A DNA stretch of 64,000 nt, taken from positions 5,084,001 through 5,148,000 of the forward strand of contig NZ_CP015596.1 of the NCBI RefSeq assembly GCF_001644575.1, given 5' to 3'. The DNA is from Mycobacterium adipatum. Its GTDB lineage: Bacteria; Actinomycetota; Actinomycetes; Mycobacteriales; Mycobacteriaceae. Numbering within the stretch: position 1 is the stretch's first letter; every line of letters starts with the position of its first letter. The notes under the pieces are model-generated. The model was not told where the DNA came from and did no database searches. It saw only the letters and a program-made list of their open reading frames with translations. The position numbers and the translations under genes were made by a program. Positions 8,590-17,801 of this stretch are shown here, in pieces.

Positions 8590-8967
8590 TCACATCCGCA
8601 GCGTGATGGCCAGCAGGGCCAGCACACCCAGTCCGGCGATCAGCGCCGCGACAACCGAGGCGATGGAGTAGCGCATCGGCCCGAACTCCGCACGCAGCGC
8701 CGCCAGCTCCTGGCGATGCTGCACCCAGGCCAGCGCCAGCGCGCAGATGCCGATGACGACCATGACGGCGCCGACCAGCTGCGGGCTGACGTAGGGTTCG
8801 CGCAGGCGTTCACTCTCGGAGAGCACCCGGAAAATCTGGTAGATGGTGAACCCGAAGGCGATCAGCGAGGTCGCCGTCCTCGTCCAGGCCATCAGGGTGC
8901 GTTCCAGCGCCAAGCGGTTGCGTTCGGCAGCCAGACGGGTGTTCGCATCGACCGGCGGATCGCTCAT
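8590..8967 (-). CDS. DUF202 membrane protein
   Basis: The 125-aa protein starts at ATG 8967 and has the DUF202 (YidH) signature RLAAERNRLALERTLMAWTRT… followed by three hydrophobic helices (about 30-50, 62-82, 102-122). DUF202 proteins are small inner-membrane proteins of unknown role. It lies 28 bp after the stop of the XRE-family regulator gene and on the same strand, so the two may be cotranscribed. It converges with the ferritin-like gene with no spacer. Confidence 0.8.
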   Translation of the reverse strand: MSDPPVDANTRLAAERNRLALERTLMAWTRTATSLIAFGFTIYQIFRVLSESERLREPYVSPQLVGAVMVVIGICALALAWVQHRQELAALRAEFGPMRYSIASVVAALIAGLGVLALLAITLRM

Positions 8968-8995
8968 CGGCACAGCTGCAGCATGACACAGGGCG

Positions 8996-9838
8996 TCAAC
9001 CCGGTGCGCCGACCACCGACAGCAGCTGCACTTTGTCGTAACTCTCACTGCCGGGTGCCGCCGTATAAACCAGCAGCGTGTGTGATTCGTCGGGGTCCAG
9101 CAGGATCTGGCAGTGCAGTTCGAGGTCGCCGACCTCGGGGTGGATGTAGCGCTTGGTCTCACGCGGCCGGACGCCGATCTCGTGCTCGTCCCAGAGCGCG
9201 CGGAACTCGGCGCTGCCGGCGACGAGCAGCTCGGCGAACCGCGCCGCCTTCGATTCCGGGCCGCGCAGTGCCGCCACCCCGCGCAGCCCGGAAACATACA
9301 TCCGCGAATAGAACTCGTGGTCCTCGGGCGGATGAAGCGCGCGGGCCGCCGGGTCGGTGAACCACCGGTAGCCGATACTGCGCGACGGACCGGTGAACCG
9401 GCAGAGGTCACCGAAAAGTGCGACACCCAGGGGTGTCTGGCGCAGCGTCTCGCCGAGCTCGGTGACGATCTCGGCCGGGGTGTCGGTGAGCCGGTCGAGG
9501 ATCCGGAGCATCCCGGGGCCGATGTGATCGGTGCCCGCCCCCCGCACCGGCGGACGGTGCCCGGCCAGGGTGAACAGATGGTCGCGCTCAGCGCGGGACA
9601 GGTGCAGGCCCTGAGCGATCGAGGCGATCATCTGTTCGGAGGGGTGCGGGCCGCGTTCGCGCTCCAGCCGGGCGTAATAGTCCGTCGACATGTGGCACAG
9701 CGCGGCGACCTCCTCGCGGCGCAGCCCGCTGGTCCGGCGTCGCCGCCCCCGGGGCAGGCCGACATCCTCGGGCTGCAGCGCGCTGCGCCGGCGGACCAGG
9801 AACTCCGCCAACCCCGCTCGATCGATCATGGCTGCCAT
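8996..9838 (-). CDS. XRE/MmyB-family transcriptional regulator
   Basis: The 280-aa regulator has an N-terminal XRE helix-turn-helix (residues about 8-75) with TSGLRREEVAALCHMSTDYYARLERERG, a hallmark of MmyB-like regulators. The C-terminal domain (about 105-275) is the MmyB-like ligand-binding (PAS-fold) domain, ending in the SYDKVQLLSVVG strand. Homologues usually control a neighbouring divergent oxidoreductase gene. That is the arrangement here: an SDR gene starts 79 bp away on the other strand, with a 17-bp perfect inverted repeat between them. The ligand may be fatty-acid-like, by analogy with MmyB structures, but this is inference. Confidence 0.85.
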   Translation of the reverse strand: MAAMIDRAGLAEFLVRRRSALQPEDVGLPRGRRRRTSGLRREEVAALCHMSTDYYARLERERGPHPSEQMIASIAQGLHLSRAERDHLFTLAGHRPPVRGAGTDHIGPGMLRILDRLTDTPAEIVTELGETLRQTPLGVALFGDLCRFTGPSRSIGYRWFTDPAARALHPPEDHEFYSRMYVSGLRGVAALRGPESKAARFAELLVAGSAEFRALWDEHEIGVRPRETKRYIHPEVGDLELHCQILLDPDESHTLLVYTAAPGSESYDKVQLLSVVGAPG

Positions 9839-9851
9839 TGTCCCCCGGGGC

Positions 9852-9894
9852 CGGCGCCGTAACCACGGATCGTCAGACCGTGGTTACGGCGCCG
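9852..9894. promoter_or_regulatory. 17-bp perfect inverted repeat, probable operator
   Basis: Arms 9852-9868 and 9878-9894 are exact reverse complements around a 9-base spacer. The core of each arm is CCGTAACCACGG. It occupies the 78-bp gap between the divergent XRE/MmyB-type regulator and SDR genes and is the likely binding site of that regulator. There is no T-run, so it is not a terminator. Confidence 0.75.
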
Positions 9895-9916
9895 CCCGCC
9901 CGGCAGTCTCGCAGTC

Positions 9917-10849
9917 ATGCCACCCAGAACGTATGACCTTGCCCTTCCCGATCTCACCGGCCGACGCGCGGTGGTGACCGGCGCCAGCGACGGGATCGGG
10001 CTCGGCATCGCCGCCGGCTTGGCCGGCGCGGGCGCCGAGGTGATCATGCCGGTGCGCAACACCGCGAAGGGGGACGCCGCCGTCGACGCCATCCGGGCCC
10101 GGCACCCGCAGGCGAAGCTGTCGCTGGAGGCACTGGATCTGTCCTCGCTGGCGTCGGTCGGCGCGCTCGGCGCGAAGCTACGCGCCGAGGGCTCCCCGAT
10201 CCACCTGCTGGTCAACAACGCCGGGGTGATGACACCGCCGGACCTGCAGCGCACCATCGACGGGTTCGAGCTCCAGTTCGGCACAAACCATCTCGGCCAT
10301 TTCGCGCTCACCGGGCACCTGCTGCCACTGCTACGGGCGGGTCGGGCACGAGTGACCTCGCAGACCAGCGTGGCCGCCCGCAGCGGGTCGATCAACTGGG
10401 CTGACCTGAACTGGGAGCGCAGCTACGACGGGATGGCTGCCTACCGGCAATCCAAGATCGCGGTCGGGCTGTTCGGCCTGGAACTGGTGCGACGCAGCGC
10501 CGCAGGCAGCTGGGGTATCACCAGCACTATCGCGCACCCCGGTGTGGCGCCGACGAGTCTGCTCGCCGCGCGCCCGGAGGTCGGCCGGGACACCGACACC
10601 ACCGAGGTCCGGATGATCCGGTGGCTGTCGGCGCGCGGCCTGCTCGTCGGGACTCCCGAGACCGCCAGGCTACCGGCGTTGCAGGCGGCGACAGCCACCG
10701 AACCCTCGGTGTTCTACGGACCGCAGTGGCCGGGTGGCGCCGGCGGCCCGCCCGGGCCACAGAAGCTCTGGAAACCGTTGCGTGACAGCGCAAATGCACG
10801 TCAGATGTGGGACATGTCGGAGCAACTCACCGGCGTCGCATTCGGCTGA
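9917..10849 (+). CDS. short-chain dehydrogenase/reductase
   Basis: The 310-aa protein has the classical SDR motifs: TGASDGIG at the NAD(P)-binding turn (residues about 21-28), NNAGV after strand 4, a serine in [12 protein letters not shown], and the catalytic YRQSK. The extended C-terminus (about 225-300) resembles retinol-dehydrogenase-like SDRs common in mycobacteria. The substrate is unknown. It is divergent from the XRE/MmyB-type regulator across a strong inverted repeat, so it is the likely target of that regulator. The start ATG at 9917 lacks a strong ribosome site and may be near the transcript end. Confidence 0.85.
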   Translation: MPPRTYDLALPDLTGRRAVVTGASDGIGLGIAAGLAGAGAEVIMPVRNTAKGDAAVDAIRARHPQAKLSLEALDLSSLASVGALGAKLRAEGSPIHLLVNNAGVMTPPDLQRTIDGFELQFGTNHLGHFALTGHLLPLLRAGRARVTSQTSVAARSGSINWADLNWERSYDGMAAYRQSKIAVGLFGLELVRRSAAGSWGITSTIAHPGVAPTSLLAARPEVGRDTDTTEVRMIRWLSARGLLVGTPETARLPALQAATATEPSVFYGPQWPGGAGGPPGPQKLWKPLRDSANARQMWDMSEQLTGVAFG

Positions 10850-10910
10850 CGCAGCCGGCCGCGACGTCCTAGACCTCTACATCAGGCACCAGCGATGTCC
10901 ATCGCGTGCT

Positions 10911-12110
10911 TCAGGCCGCGACCAGCCGGATGGGTAGCCGGTCGTGGCGGTGGATGATGTTGTTGATCCCCCACGTCGGCTCGGCGGCCACCTCGATGCG
11001 GTCGACGCGCTCGATCAACGCCTTGAGCATCGCCGTGGTCTCCAGCCGGGCCAGACCTTGACCGGCACAGGCGTGTGCGCCGCTACCGAACCCGACCTGG
11101 CGGCCGGCGTCGTTGCGGATATCGAAGACGTCGGGAGCGTCCCATTCGCGTTCGTCACGGTTGGCCGAGGCGTAGAGCACCAACACCCGGGCACCGGCCG
11201 GCAAGCCCACGTCGGCGATGACGCTTGCGCGCGCAGTCTTGCGGGTGAACGCCCGCAGCGGTGATTCGTAGCGAACCACTTCGTTGATGGCGTTCGGAAT
11301 GAGCGATGGGTCGCCCTTGAGCAACTCCCATTGCTCGGGGTGGGTGGCGAACAGATACACCGCACTGGAGATCGCACTGATCGTGGTGTCCAGCGACGGG
11401 GCGATGTAATCGATGAGCAGCGGCGGCACTTCCTCGACGGCGAGGCTGCCCTCGTCGACGGCGGTCAATAGTTCGTGGGCCATGCTGCCGGGCAGCACGT
11501 TGCGTTCACGCACCACGCGGCGCGCGAAGCGCAGCATGTGCAGGCTGCGTGGTAGAGCCTTGATCGACTGCAGGTTCGCGGGTCCGAGGATGTCGAATGT
11601 GGCTGCAGCCCAGTCGAGCAAGTGGGCGCGTTGATCGCTGGGCCACCCCACCAGATCGGGCACGATGGCCAACGGTAGCGACGTGGCGAGGTCGGCGACC
11701 GCATCCACCGTCTTGCGCGACACGGCCTGCTCGACGATGGAACGCGCTTGGTCATCGACGGCATCGCCGAGGGTGCGCAGAGCGCGCGGCATCATCCGGT
11801 GAGCGACGAGCTTGCGGCGTCGGTCGTGGTCGGCGCCGTCGCTGTTCAGCGTGGTGCCGCGGGAGAGTCGATTGATCAGTGGGTTGGCCGCGACCCCATG
11901 ACCGGAGAGGAACAGGTCATCATCGCGCAGCGTGGCCTTGCATTCGCTGTACCGCGGCAGGGCGTAGAGGCGATGGTGGGTCAGCCACACGACGGGCCCC
12001 AGCTCGCGCATCGCACGGTAATGCGGGTAGGGGTCGAGAATGGCTGAACGACTGTAGATGTCGGGCCGGTAGGCCGGCACAGACGAGGGGTGACGAAGCA
12101 CGCGGATCAT
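10911..12110 (-). CDS. cytochrome P450, last gene of the catabolic operon
   Basis: The 399-aa soluble P450 has the heme-binding loop FGSGAHACAG (Cys axial ligand), the ExxR helix (NEVVRYE) and an I-helix with APSLDTT in place of the usual AGxDTT. The I-helix change may affect oxygen activation. No ferredoxin or reductase lies beside it. Its ATG is 2 bp after the stop of the flavin monooxygenase gene, so it is the fifth gene of the operon that begins at 17692. It probably hydroxylates the pathway substrate or a side chain before ring cleavage; the substrate is not known. Confidence 0.9.
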   Translation of the reverse strand: MIRVLRHPSSVPAYRPDIYSRSAILDPYPHYRAMRELGPVVWLTHHRLYALPRYSECKATLRDDDLFLSGHGVAANPLINRLSRGTTLNSDGADHDRRRKLVAHRMMPRALRTLGDAVDDQARSIVEQAVSRKTVDAVADLATSLPLAIVPDLVGWPSDQRAHLLDWAAATFDILGPANLQSIKALPRSLHMLRFARRVVRERNVLPGSMAHELLTAVDEGSLAVEEVPPLLIDYIAPSLDTTISAISSAVYLFATHPEQWELLKGDPSLIPNAINEVVRYESPLRAFTRKTARASVIADVGLPAGARVLVLYASANRDEREWDAPDVFDIRNDAGRQVGFGSGAHACAGQGLARLETTAMLKALIERVDRIEVAAEPTWGINNIIHRHDRLPIRLVAA

Positions 12111-12112
12111 TC

Positions 12113-13735
12113 CTAATCGTGGTGAACGACACCGGTGGACGGCGACGTTGGCGGGCTGAGCGGTCGGGTGTGACGCTCGGGCAAGTCCGGTGGACGGCGC
12201 CCGAGTAGGAAGCGCGGGACGCCGTGGCACACTGCGGTGAGGTCACGGCCGGCGGTCATCACGGTGCCGTCCGGCCTGACCACCACGGCCTTGACGTAGT
12301 GGCGGCGCAGCCATCGATCCAGCTCCGATCCTGCGGCAGCGTGGACGATGCGAGCGCCGCGCGCGGTGACGATCTGCTGCTGCCCAGCGGTCAGGGCAGC
12401 CCGAGTGATCACACCGAACCCGACGCCGACTTGATCGTCGAGACGAATACCACTGTCCAGAAGCGCATTCGGGCACATATGGCCGGCGATACCACGTGTG
12501 GTCGCGGAACGTCGGAGCACGGTCGACGATCGAAGCGGCGGGGTTCGTGAGTCGGTGACCTTCGCGCGCAGTCCCGGCACCGCATGCAGGTGCGGCAACA
12601 CCAGGGAGCGCGCGACTGCGCCGAGCCGTCCCCCAGCGGTCATCGCACGCCCCACGTTCAGCGCCAGCGAAATCATGTGCCGTGTGTGCGGGCGCCGCTC
12701 GGCCTGGTAACTATCGAGCACGCTGGATAGAAGATCTTTGTGGTGCACGCCGGCAACCTTCCATGCCAGGTTCATCGCATCGCGCAACCCGGCGCCCAAG
12801 CCCTGCCCGACGAACGGCGGGGTGAGGTGGGCGGCATCGCCGAGCAGGAAGACATTGCCATCCCGCCAGCGGTCGGCAAGCTGGGCGCGAAAGGTGTACT
12901 CGGCCACCCGGATCACCCGAAGATCGGACTCGTCAACATCCCGCGTCCACGGTGCGATCAACGGGCGCAGGTCGGCCAGGGTGGCATAGTCGTCGACCGT
13001 TTCGCTGTCCAGCAGCCGGAATTCCCAGCGGTAGCGGGTGGACCCGATGCGCATATAGGTGCCCGCGCGGTGGGAGTCGCAGAGCTGGTGCACACCCTCC
13101 CACTGCCGCAGATCGGCGTCGGTCGCGATGTCGACCACCAGCCAACGCTGGTCGAACCTCAGATTGCGCATCGAGGCACCGATTGCGCTGCGTACCATGC
13201 TGTTCGCACCGTCGCAGCCCAACACGAAGTCGGCGGTGACGTTTGAGTGCGCCCCGGTCGAGCGATCCCGCACAGTAAGGCGCAGTGGCTGGGCACCCGA
13301 GCCCACCGCGAGGTCGAGCACCTCGATGTCACCGCGTAGGCGGGCACGCGGGTGCCGAGTCAGATTGGCGCGCAGCAGCTCTTCGAGTTGGGGTTGATCG
13401 AACATGCTGGCCGCCGGAAAACCATGGCGAGTCACCCCGGTGTCGCGGTCGAACTGGGCCAGTACCGCCATGTGGCGATCGATGAGCCGCAGGCCGTGGG
13501 CGGGACGGGAAATCTCGGCGAACTCGCCGGCGATGCCGAGCCGGGCCAGGATCCGGTAGACCTCGTCGTCGAGGTGAACCGCACGCGGCTGCGGATACAC
13601 CTGCGGCCAGCGATCCAACACAAGGCAGTCCACCCCATACTGGGCCAGCAGCGTGGCGGCGGTGATCCCGGTGGGCCCGCCACCGACGATCGCGACCGGA
13701 ACATGTTCGTTATGAGAGGTATTCGCCTCGGTCAT
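12113..13735 (-). CDS. FAD-dependent aromatic hydroxylase (MhpA-like)
   Basis: The 540-aa protein is a class A flavoprotein monooxygenase. The FAD motif VAIVGGGPTGITAATLL opens the protein, with the DG motif VLGCDGANSMVR near residue 170 and LLGDAAHLTPPFVGQG near residue 290. The C-terminal thioredoxin-like extension typical of 3-(3-hydroxyphenyl)propionate or phenol hydroxylases follows. It would convert a monohydroxylated aromatic ring to a catechol using NAD(P)H and O2, giving the substrate for the dioxygenase in the same operon. It overlaps the acyl-CoA synthetase stop by 4 bp. A frame extends to 13735 and ATG is used. Confidence 0.88.
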   Translation of the reverse strand: MTEANTSHNEHVPVAIVGGGPTGITAATLLAQYGVDCLVLDRWPQVYPQPRAVHLDDEVYRILARLGIAGEFAEISRPAHGLRLIDRHMAVLAQFDRDTGVTRHGFPAASMFDQPQLEELLRANLTRHPRARLRGDIEVLDLAVGSGAQPLRLTVRDRSTGAHSNVTADFVLGCDGANSMVRSAIGASMRNLRFDQRWLVVDIATDADLRQWEGVHQLCDSHRAGTYMRIGSTRYRWEFRLLDSETVDDYATLADLRPLIAPWTRDVDESDLRVIRVAEYTFRAQLADRWRDGNVFLLGDAAHLTPPFVGQGLGAGLRDAMNLAWKVAGVHHKDLLSSVLDSYQAERRPHTRHMISLALNVGRAMTAGGRLGAVARSLVLPHLHAVPGLRAKVTDSRTPPLRSSTVLRRSATTRGIAGHMCPNALLDSGIRLDDQVGVGFGVITRAALTAGQQQIVTARGARIVHAAAGSELDRWLRRHYVKAVVVRPDGTVMTAGRDLTAVCHGVPRFLLGRRPPDLPERHTRPLSPPTSPSTGVVHHD

Positions 13736-15618
13736 GACTGTCGAATCTCATGGTTCACCGAGAACGACTTCACCAACCGTTCCACGGCGGCGCGATCGGC
13801 GCCCGGCCCGAGGGTGAGCACGACGGTGGGCAGCCCGGCACTGACCTGGCCCACGATCTGTACCACCCCAGGCTCGTCGGCAAGGGCTTCGGTCAGCGCA
13901 TGCTCGGCGGCGGTGGCGCGCAGCGCAACCTTGTAGGGCTTGCCCACATCGGTGACCGGGATCGCGTCGATGATGGTGACTGTTTTGGGGGTCGCGGCGC
14001 GTTCGCTGATCCGCTCGCCGGCGAACGCGGTCAATTCGTCACCGCGCACGGTCGCGCCCGGTCGCAGCGTGACGAATCCGACCGGGACTTCGCCGGAATG
14101 GGCGTCGGGCCGCGCCACTGCCGCGGCCGCGGTGACGTCGGGATGAGCGAGCAACGCGTCCTCGATCACCGCGGGGTCGATGTTGTGCCCGCCACGGATG
14201 ATGAGGTCTTTGGAGCGTCCCGCCAGATAGACGAAGCCGTCGTCATCGACGCGGGCCAAGTCGCCGGTGTCGAGCCACCCGTCGCGCAAGGCACCACGAC
14301 CGTCGAGCACGTAGCCGTCATCGTCGCGCCGGGTGACGTACCCCGGGAAGACGGTCGGTCCGTTGATGACCAGCCTGCCGACCCGACTGGTCGAAACCTC
14401 CTGCCAGGAACCGTCGTCGCCGACCTCGACGACCTTGAGCCGCTGATAGGGCATGCGCTGGCCGACCGAACCGGGCCGAGGGTGATCGGGGAAACTGCGC
14501 GCGCTGGCACAGGTCGCCTCGGTGAGCCCGTACCCTTCGACCAGGTTCACCCCGGTGGCATTGCGGAAGTCCTCGCGCACGGTGTCGGGCAAGGCCGAGG
14601 CGCCCGACACCGCGGACGTGAGGGTGGAGATGTCGGCGTTGACGGGGATGTGGGCCAACACCGCGTACACCGTCGGGACGGCGCTCATCGCCGCCAGTCG
14701 GTAGTGCGCCACGATGCGCCAGAAGTTCTGGTAGAGGCCCATGTCGCGGTATCCCAGCGGCCCCGCCCACACGACGGGCTGACCGCGCAACAGGGGGGCC
14801 AGCAGGGTGACGATCAGGGCGTTGACGTGAAACAGCGGCAGCGCGGCGAAGACCACGGCGTCCTCGTCGAGGTCGGCGCTGAGCGCGACCATCCAGGCGT
14901 CGGCGACCTCGTTGCCGTGGGTGTGTGCGGCCAGCTTCGGCGTGCCGGTGGTGCCGCCGGTGTGAAACAAGGCGGCCAACTGTGCCGAATCCGCCTGCCC
15001 ACCAACGAGTGGTCGCGGGTCCTGTTCGGCGGCCAGGGCCGACAGATAGGCCACCGTGACGCCCGGCAGGGCCGGAAGCGGTTGTGGCGCATCGCCCGCA
15101 AGCGTCGGGCGGAGCAGCAGCACGGTGTCTATCAGGCCCGCGGCGGCCAGGTCCGCGGCGTGTTGCACGCCGGCGGGGTCGAGTTCGGGTGCCGCGGTGA
15201 TCAATACCCGGGCACCTGAGAGCCGGGCCAATTCGGTGACGTGCTCGCCGGACAAGGATCCGTTGATCGGCACCGCGATACCGGCGGCCTGCGCCGCCAG
15301 CGTGGCGGTGATCAACTCGTCGCAATTGGGACTGATGAGCAGGACCGCATCGCGCCGCTCGATACCGCACTGCCGTAACGCCTTTGCCGTCCGTGTCACG
15401 TCGGCGGCGAGTTCACCGAACGTCCTCCGCGCATGTCTCTCGTAGTCGGTTCCGTCCGGCAGGACGGTGATCGCGGTGCGATCCGGCCACAGTCGCGCGG
15501 CGCGCAGGACGACGCCGTAGGTGGACTCTGGAAGTCCGCGACGTTCCAGCGGAACCTGTTCGATCGCAGCGAGGTCCTGCGGCGACTGGGCGGCGGGCCA
15601 CAGCGCGTCGACGCTCAC
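13732..15618 (-). CDS. AMP-forming acyl-CoA synthetase
   Basis: The 628-aa ligase starts at GTG 15618, overlapping the FAH gene stop (GTGA). It shows the AMP-binding loop FHTGGTTGTPKLAAHTH, the GYGLTEAT motif, the hinge DGWLDTGDLARVDDDGF… GRSKDLIIRGGHNIDP, and the catalytic Lys region DVGKPYKVAL. It activates a carboxylate to a CoA thioester. In this operon it may activate the aromatic acid substrate or the product left after ring cleavage. About 50 residues precede the canonical core (for example, LPESTYGVVLRAARLWPDRTA). CoA ligases of this type are candidate Pat acetylation targets, by family knowledge. Confidence 0.88.
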   Translation of the reverse strand: MSVDALWPAAQSPQDLAAIEQVPLERRGLPESTYGVVLRAARLWPDRTAITVLPDGTDYERHARRTFGELAADVTRTAKALRQCGIERRDAVLLISPNCDELITATLAAQAAGIAVPINGSLSGEHVTELARLSGARVLITAAPELDPAGVQHAADLAAAGLIDTVLLLRPTLAGDAPQPLPALPGVTVAYLSALAAEQDPRPLVGGQADSAQLAALFHTGGTTGTPKLAAHTHGNEVADAWMVALSADLDEDAVVFAALPLFHVNALIVTLLAPLLRGQPVVWAGPLGYRDMGLYQNFWRIVAHYRLAAMSAVPTVYAVLAHIPVNADISTLTSAVSGASALPDTVREDFRNATGVNLVEGYGLTEATCASARSFPDHPRPGSVGQRMPYQRLKVVEVGDDGSWQEVSTSRVGRLVINGPTVFPGYVTRRDDDGYVLDGRGALRDGWLDTGDLARVDDDGFVYLAGRSKDLIIRGGHNIDPAVIEDALLAHPDVTAAAAVARPDAHSGEVPVGFVTLRPGATVRGDELTAFAGERISERAATPKTVTIIDAIPVTDVGKPYKVALRATAAEHALTEALADEPGVVQIVGQVSAGLPTVVLTLGPGADRAAVERLVKSFSVNHEIRQS

Positions 15619-16553
15619 GCGTGCCGCACCGTCAGCCGCTGGGTGCCCAGGTCGAGGACACCGTCGTCGGTGGCGATCGAGGCCTCGACGACGTCGCCGT
15701 GCCCCAGGTACTTCGGATTCTTGGCCTGCCGGGAGAAGAACGCCTTCCACTTGACCGCGGGTGGCAGCAGGTTGCCGATCATCTCGATCGGCTTGGGCGG
15801 GGCGGTCAATGCGGTTCCCGCCGGGGTTCCGGTGAGGATGAGATCGCCGGCCGACAGGTCCTGGAACCGGGTCAACGACTGCAGGGCCTGCAGCGGGCGG
15901 TACAGCATGTCACCCTCGACAACCGCGTTCTGGCGTTCGTCGCCGCTGACGCTCAGCCGTAGCCGCAGGTCGCCGAACCGGGCAAGTTCGGCGGCGTCCA
16001 GGAGCACCAGCGCGGGCCCCACCGGGGTGAAGGTGGGGTACGACTTGGCCTCGTAGAACTGGGTCTGCGGCAACTGGATGTCGCGGGCCGAGACGTCGTT
16101 GGTGACCGTCAGTCCGGCGATGACATCAGCGAGGTTCGCGTCGGTGATCGCGGTACCCACCGGAACATCTCGCCCGATGATCAGGCCGATCTCGATCTCG
16201 TAGTCCAGCAGGCCCACGTGTGCGGGTCGCACGATGTCATCGAACGGGCCGCTGATCGAGGCCGATGACTTTCGGAAGAAGGTCAGCGGAACGGTTTTCG
16301 GATTCATTCCGGAATCGCGGACGTGGGATTCGAAGTTGGTCATCTGTGCGATCACCCGGCACGGTGCCGTGACGGGCGAGCACAGCGCCAACTCGTCGAC
16401 GGCGACCGAACCCTCAGCGGCCGCGGCGTCCTCGATCGCTGCACGGTCAGCGAGCAGCTCGCTGGTGCTGGTGGCGGCTGTGGAGATTCTGGCAGCGCCG
16501 GTGGGCGTCTGGACCCACCAGGCGTCTTTGGTGCGCAGGACGGAAATGGTCAC
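15615..16553 (-). CDS. fumarylacetoacetate hydrolase-family protein
   Basis: The 312-aa protein has the FAH metal site LLDYEIEIGLIIGRDV (Glu-x-Glu) with the later residues of SARDIQL and TFTPVGP, and ends in DLGTQRLTVR. Members cleave C-C bonds or hydrate/decarboxylate 2-oxo acids after meta ring cleavage; here it is the only candidate for the step after the extradiol dioxygenase, since no alpha/beta-hydrolase is present. It starts at GTG 16553, overlapping the dioxygenase stop, and overlaps the next gene. The exact reaction (hydrolase, hydratase or decarboxylase) cannot be fixed from sequence. Confidence 0.85.
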   Translation of the reverse strand: MTISVLRTKDAWWVQTPTGAARISTAATSTSELLADRAAIEDAAAAEGSVAVDELALCSPVTAPCRVIAQMTNFESHVRDSGMNPKTVPLTFFRKSSASISGPFDDIVRPAHVGLLDYEIEIGLIIGRDVPVGTAITDANLADVIAGLTVTNDVSARDIQLPQTQFYEAKSYPTFTPVGPALVLLDAAELARFGDLRLRLSVSGDERQNAVVEGDMLYRPLQALQSLTRFQDLSAGDLILTGTPAGTALTAPPKPIEMIGNLLPPAVKWKAFFSRQAKNPKYLGHGDVVEASIATDDGVLDLGTQRLTVRHA

Positions 16554-17692
16554 GAGGCAGCAACTTTCAGTAGGCCGACGAGGCGGTTGAGGTCGAATTC
16601 GTTGTCGCCACGCAGGGCGGCGAGCATCGAGGTCACTTGATGTCGTGCGGCGCGCGGGCTGGCGTCGAGGAAATCCTTCGTGGCCGGCGGCCCCCACTGC
16701 GCCAGTCCCGACGCGGTGAACGGGGCCCAGCCCGGCTCGAGGGTGTTGTCGAACACGTCACCGTCGGCGAAATGCTCGACCAGAAACCCGTCGGGGTCGC
16801 GCCAGTAGTCGAACAACTGGCTGCCCTGGATGTGCCGACCGATTCCCCAGGATCGTTGGTATCCGCGTTCTTTCAGATATTCTCCGCCTGCCGCCAGTGC
16901 GTCGAGGTCGCTGACCTCGTAGGCAGAGTGGATGTAGCGGTCGGCAGGGCCGAGCGCCAGCGCAAGGGTGTGGTGGTCGGTCGGCGTGCTCCCCCGGTCA
17001 CACCGGATGAAGCTCATGGCCGGTCCGCGCTCACGCTGACCGGGAAAGAACAGAAAGTCGCTGACGATCATTCCGAAGGTGTCCAGATACCAGTTCAGCG
17101 TCTGGACGTAGATGGTGGACTGCAGCACCACGTGGCCGAGTCGTTGGACACGCGCCGGTACCCGCGGCGGCCGCACCGTGGCATTGACCCGGGCCACACC
17201 GGAGCCTGCGTTGATCACCTGCGGTTGCTGTTCTGGTTGCGCGGGAAGTTCATGCTGGCCGGCAACGACTTTGACCGGCGTACCGCTGGGGTCGGTCAGC
17301 TGAACACCGATGCCTCCGATCACTTCAGGAAGCCGGAGCACCGGAGCACCCGTCTTGTCGGCAAGGCGCAGCACGTCGACCTCGTCGGCGGCCCGCAAGG
17401 CCAGTCCGGCGAAACGCGTGCGGGGGCCGCGCCGCAGGATCACACACGGCGGACCCGCCGTTGTCCCGCGTAGGTGCAATTCCTGCGGATCCCGGAGCGC
17501 AATCCCGAATCCGAACGCGCGGGCAAACGCCTCGGCCCGCATCAGGTCGGGTTTGGTGAACTCCAGCCACGCAATATCCGCCACGCGAATCGTCGGGTTC
17601 TGCGAGCGGCCGGAATGCTCGCCGCGCTCGGCACCCCGTTCACTGTGCAGATCCTTGTGACCGTCCTGCCTCGGTGTCACTACTCGGGCCAT
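16550..17692 (-). CDS. type I extradiol ring-cleavage dioxygenase (VOC fold)
   Basis: This is the first gene of the catabolic operon. The 380-aa protein has two VOC domains: an N-terminal one lacking metal ligands (about 35-150) and a catalytic C-terminal one (about 180-320). The Fe(II) ligands look like H187 (RLGHVVLQ), H240 or H241 (TDHHTLAL) and E306 (FLVEHFADGD). The GIGRHIQGSQLFDYWRDP signature is typical of 2,3-dihydroxybiphenyl/catechol dioxygenases. An N-terminal tail of about 35 residues and a C-terminal tail are longer than in BphC, so the start may be downstream of ATG 17692. The substrate is a substituted catechol, identity unknown. Confidence 0.88.
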   Translation of the reverse strand: MARVVTPRQDGHKDLHSERGAERGEHSGRSQNPTIRVADIAWLEFTKPDLMRAEAFARAFGFGIALRDPQELHLRGTTAGPPCVILRRGPRTRFAGLALRAADEVDVLRLADKTGAPVLRLPEVIGGIGVQLTDPSGTPVKVVAGQHELPAQPEQQPQVINAGSGVARVNATVRPPRVPARVQRLGHVVLQSTIYVQTLNWYLDTFGMIVSDFLFFPGQRERGPAMSFIRCDRGSTPTDHHTLALALGPADRYIHSAYEVSDLDALAAGGEYLKERGYQRSWGIGRHIQGSQLFDYWRDPDGFLVEHFADGDVFDNTLEPGWAPFTASGLAQWGPPATKDFLDASPRAARHQVTSMLAALRGDNEFDLNRLVGLLKVAAS

Positions 17693-17713
17693 GTTCCACC
17701 CCCTTTCTCGTAT

Positions 17714-17773
17714 CTGAGGAAATCGTCACATACGCTCAAAAGATCAGTCAAGAGTATCTGACGAAATCCTCAG
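17714..17773. promoter_or_regulatory. double operator between the catabolic operon and its TetR gene
   Basis: Two arms, 17714-17737 and 17752-17773, form an imperfect inverted repeat. Each arm contains its own 14-bp pseudo-palindrome (TGAGGAAATCGTCA and TGACGAAATCCTCA). The site lies between the divergent dioxygenase start (17692) and the TetR start (17802), as expected for a repressor that controls both. Confidence 0.75.
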
Positions 17774-17801
17774 AATTGATGCGCGCTGGTATCCTCCCGC
17801 C

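Noticed and set aside
13750..15219. 489-codon plus-strand frame opposite the acyl-CoA synthetase
   Set aside because: Shadow frame; no ribosome site and no recognisable domain.
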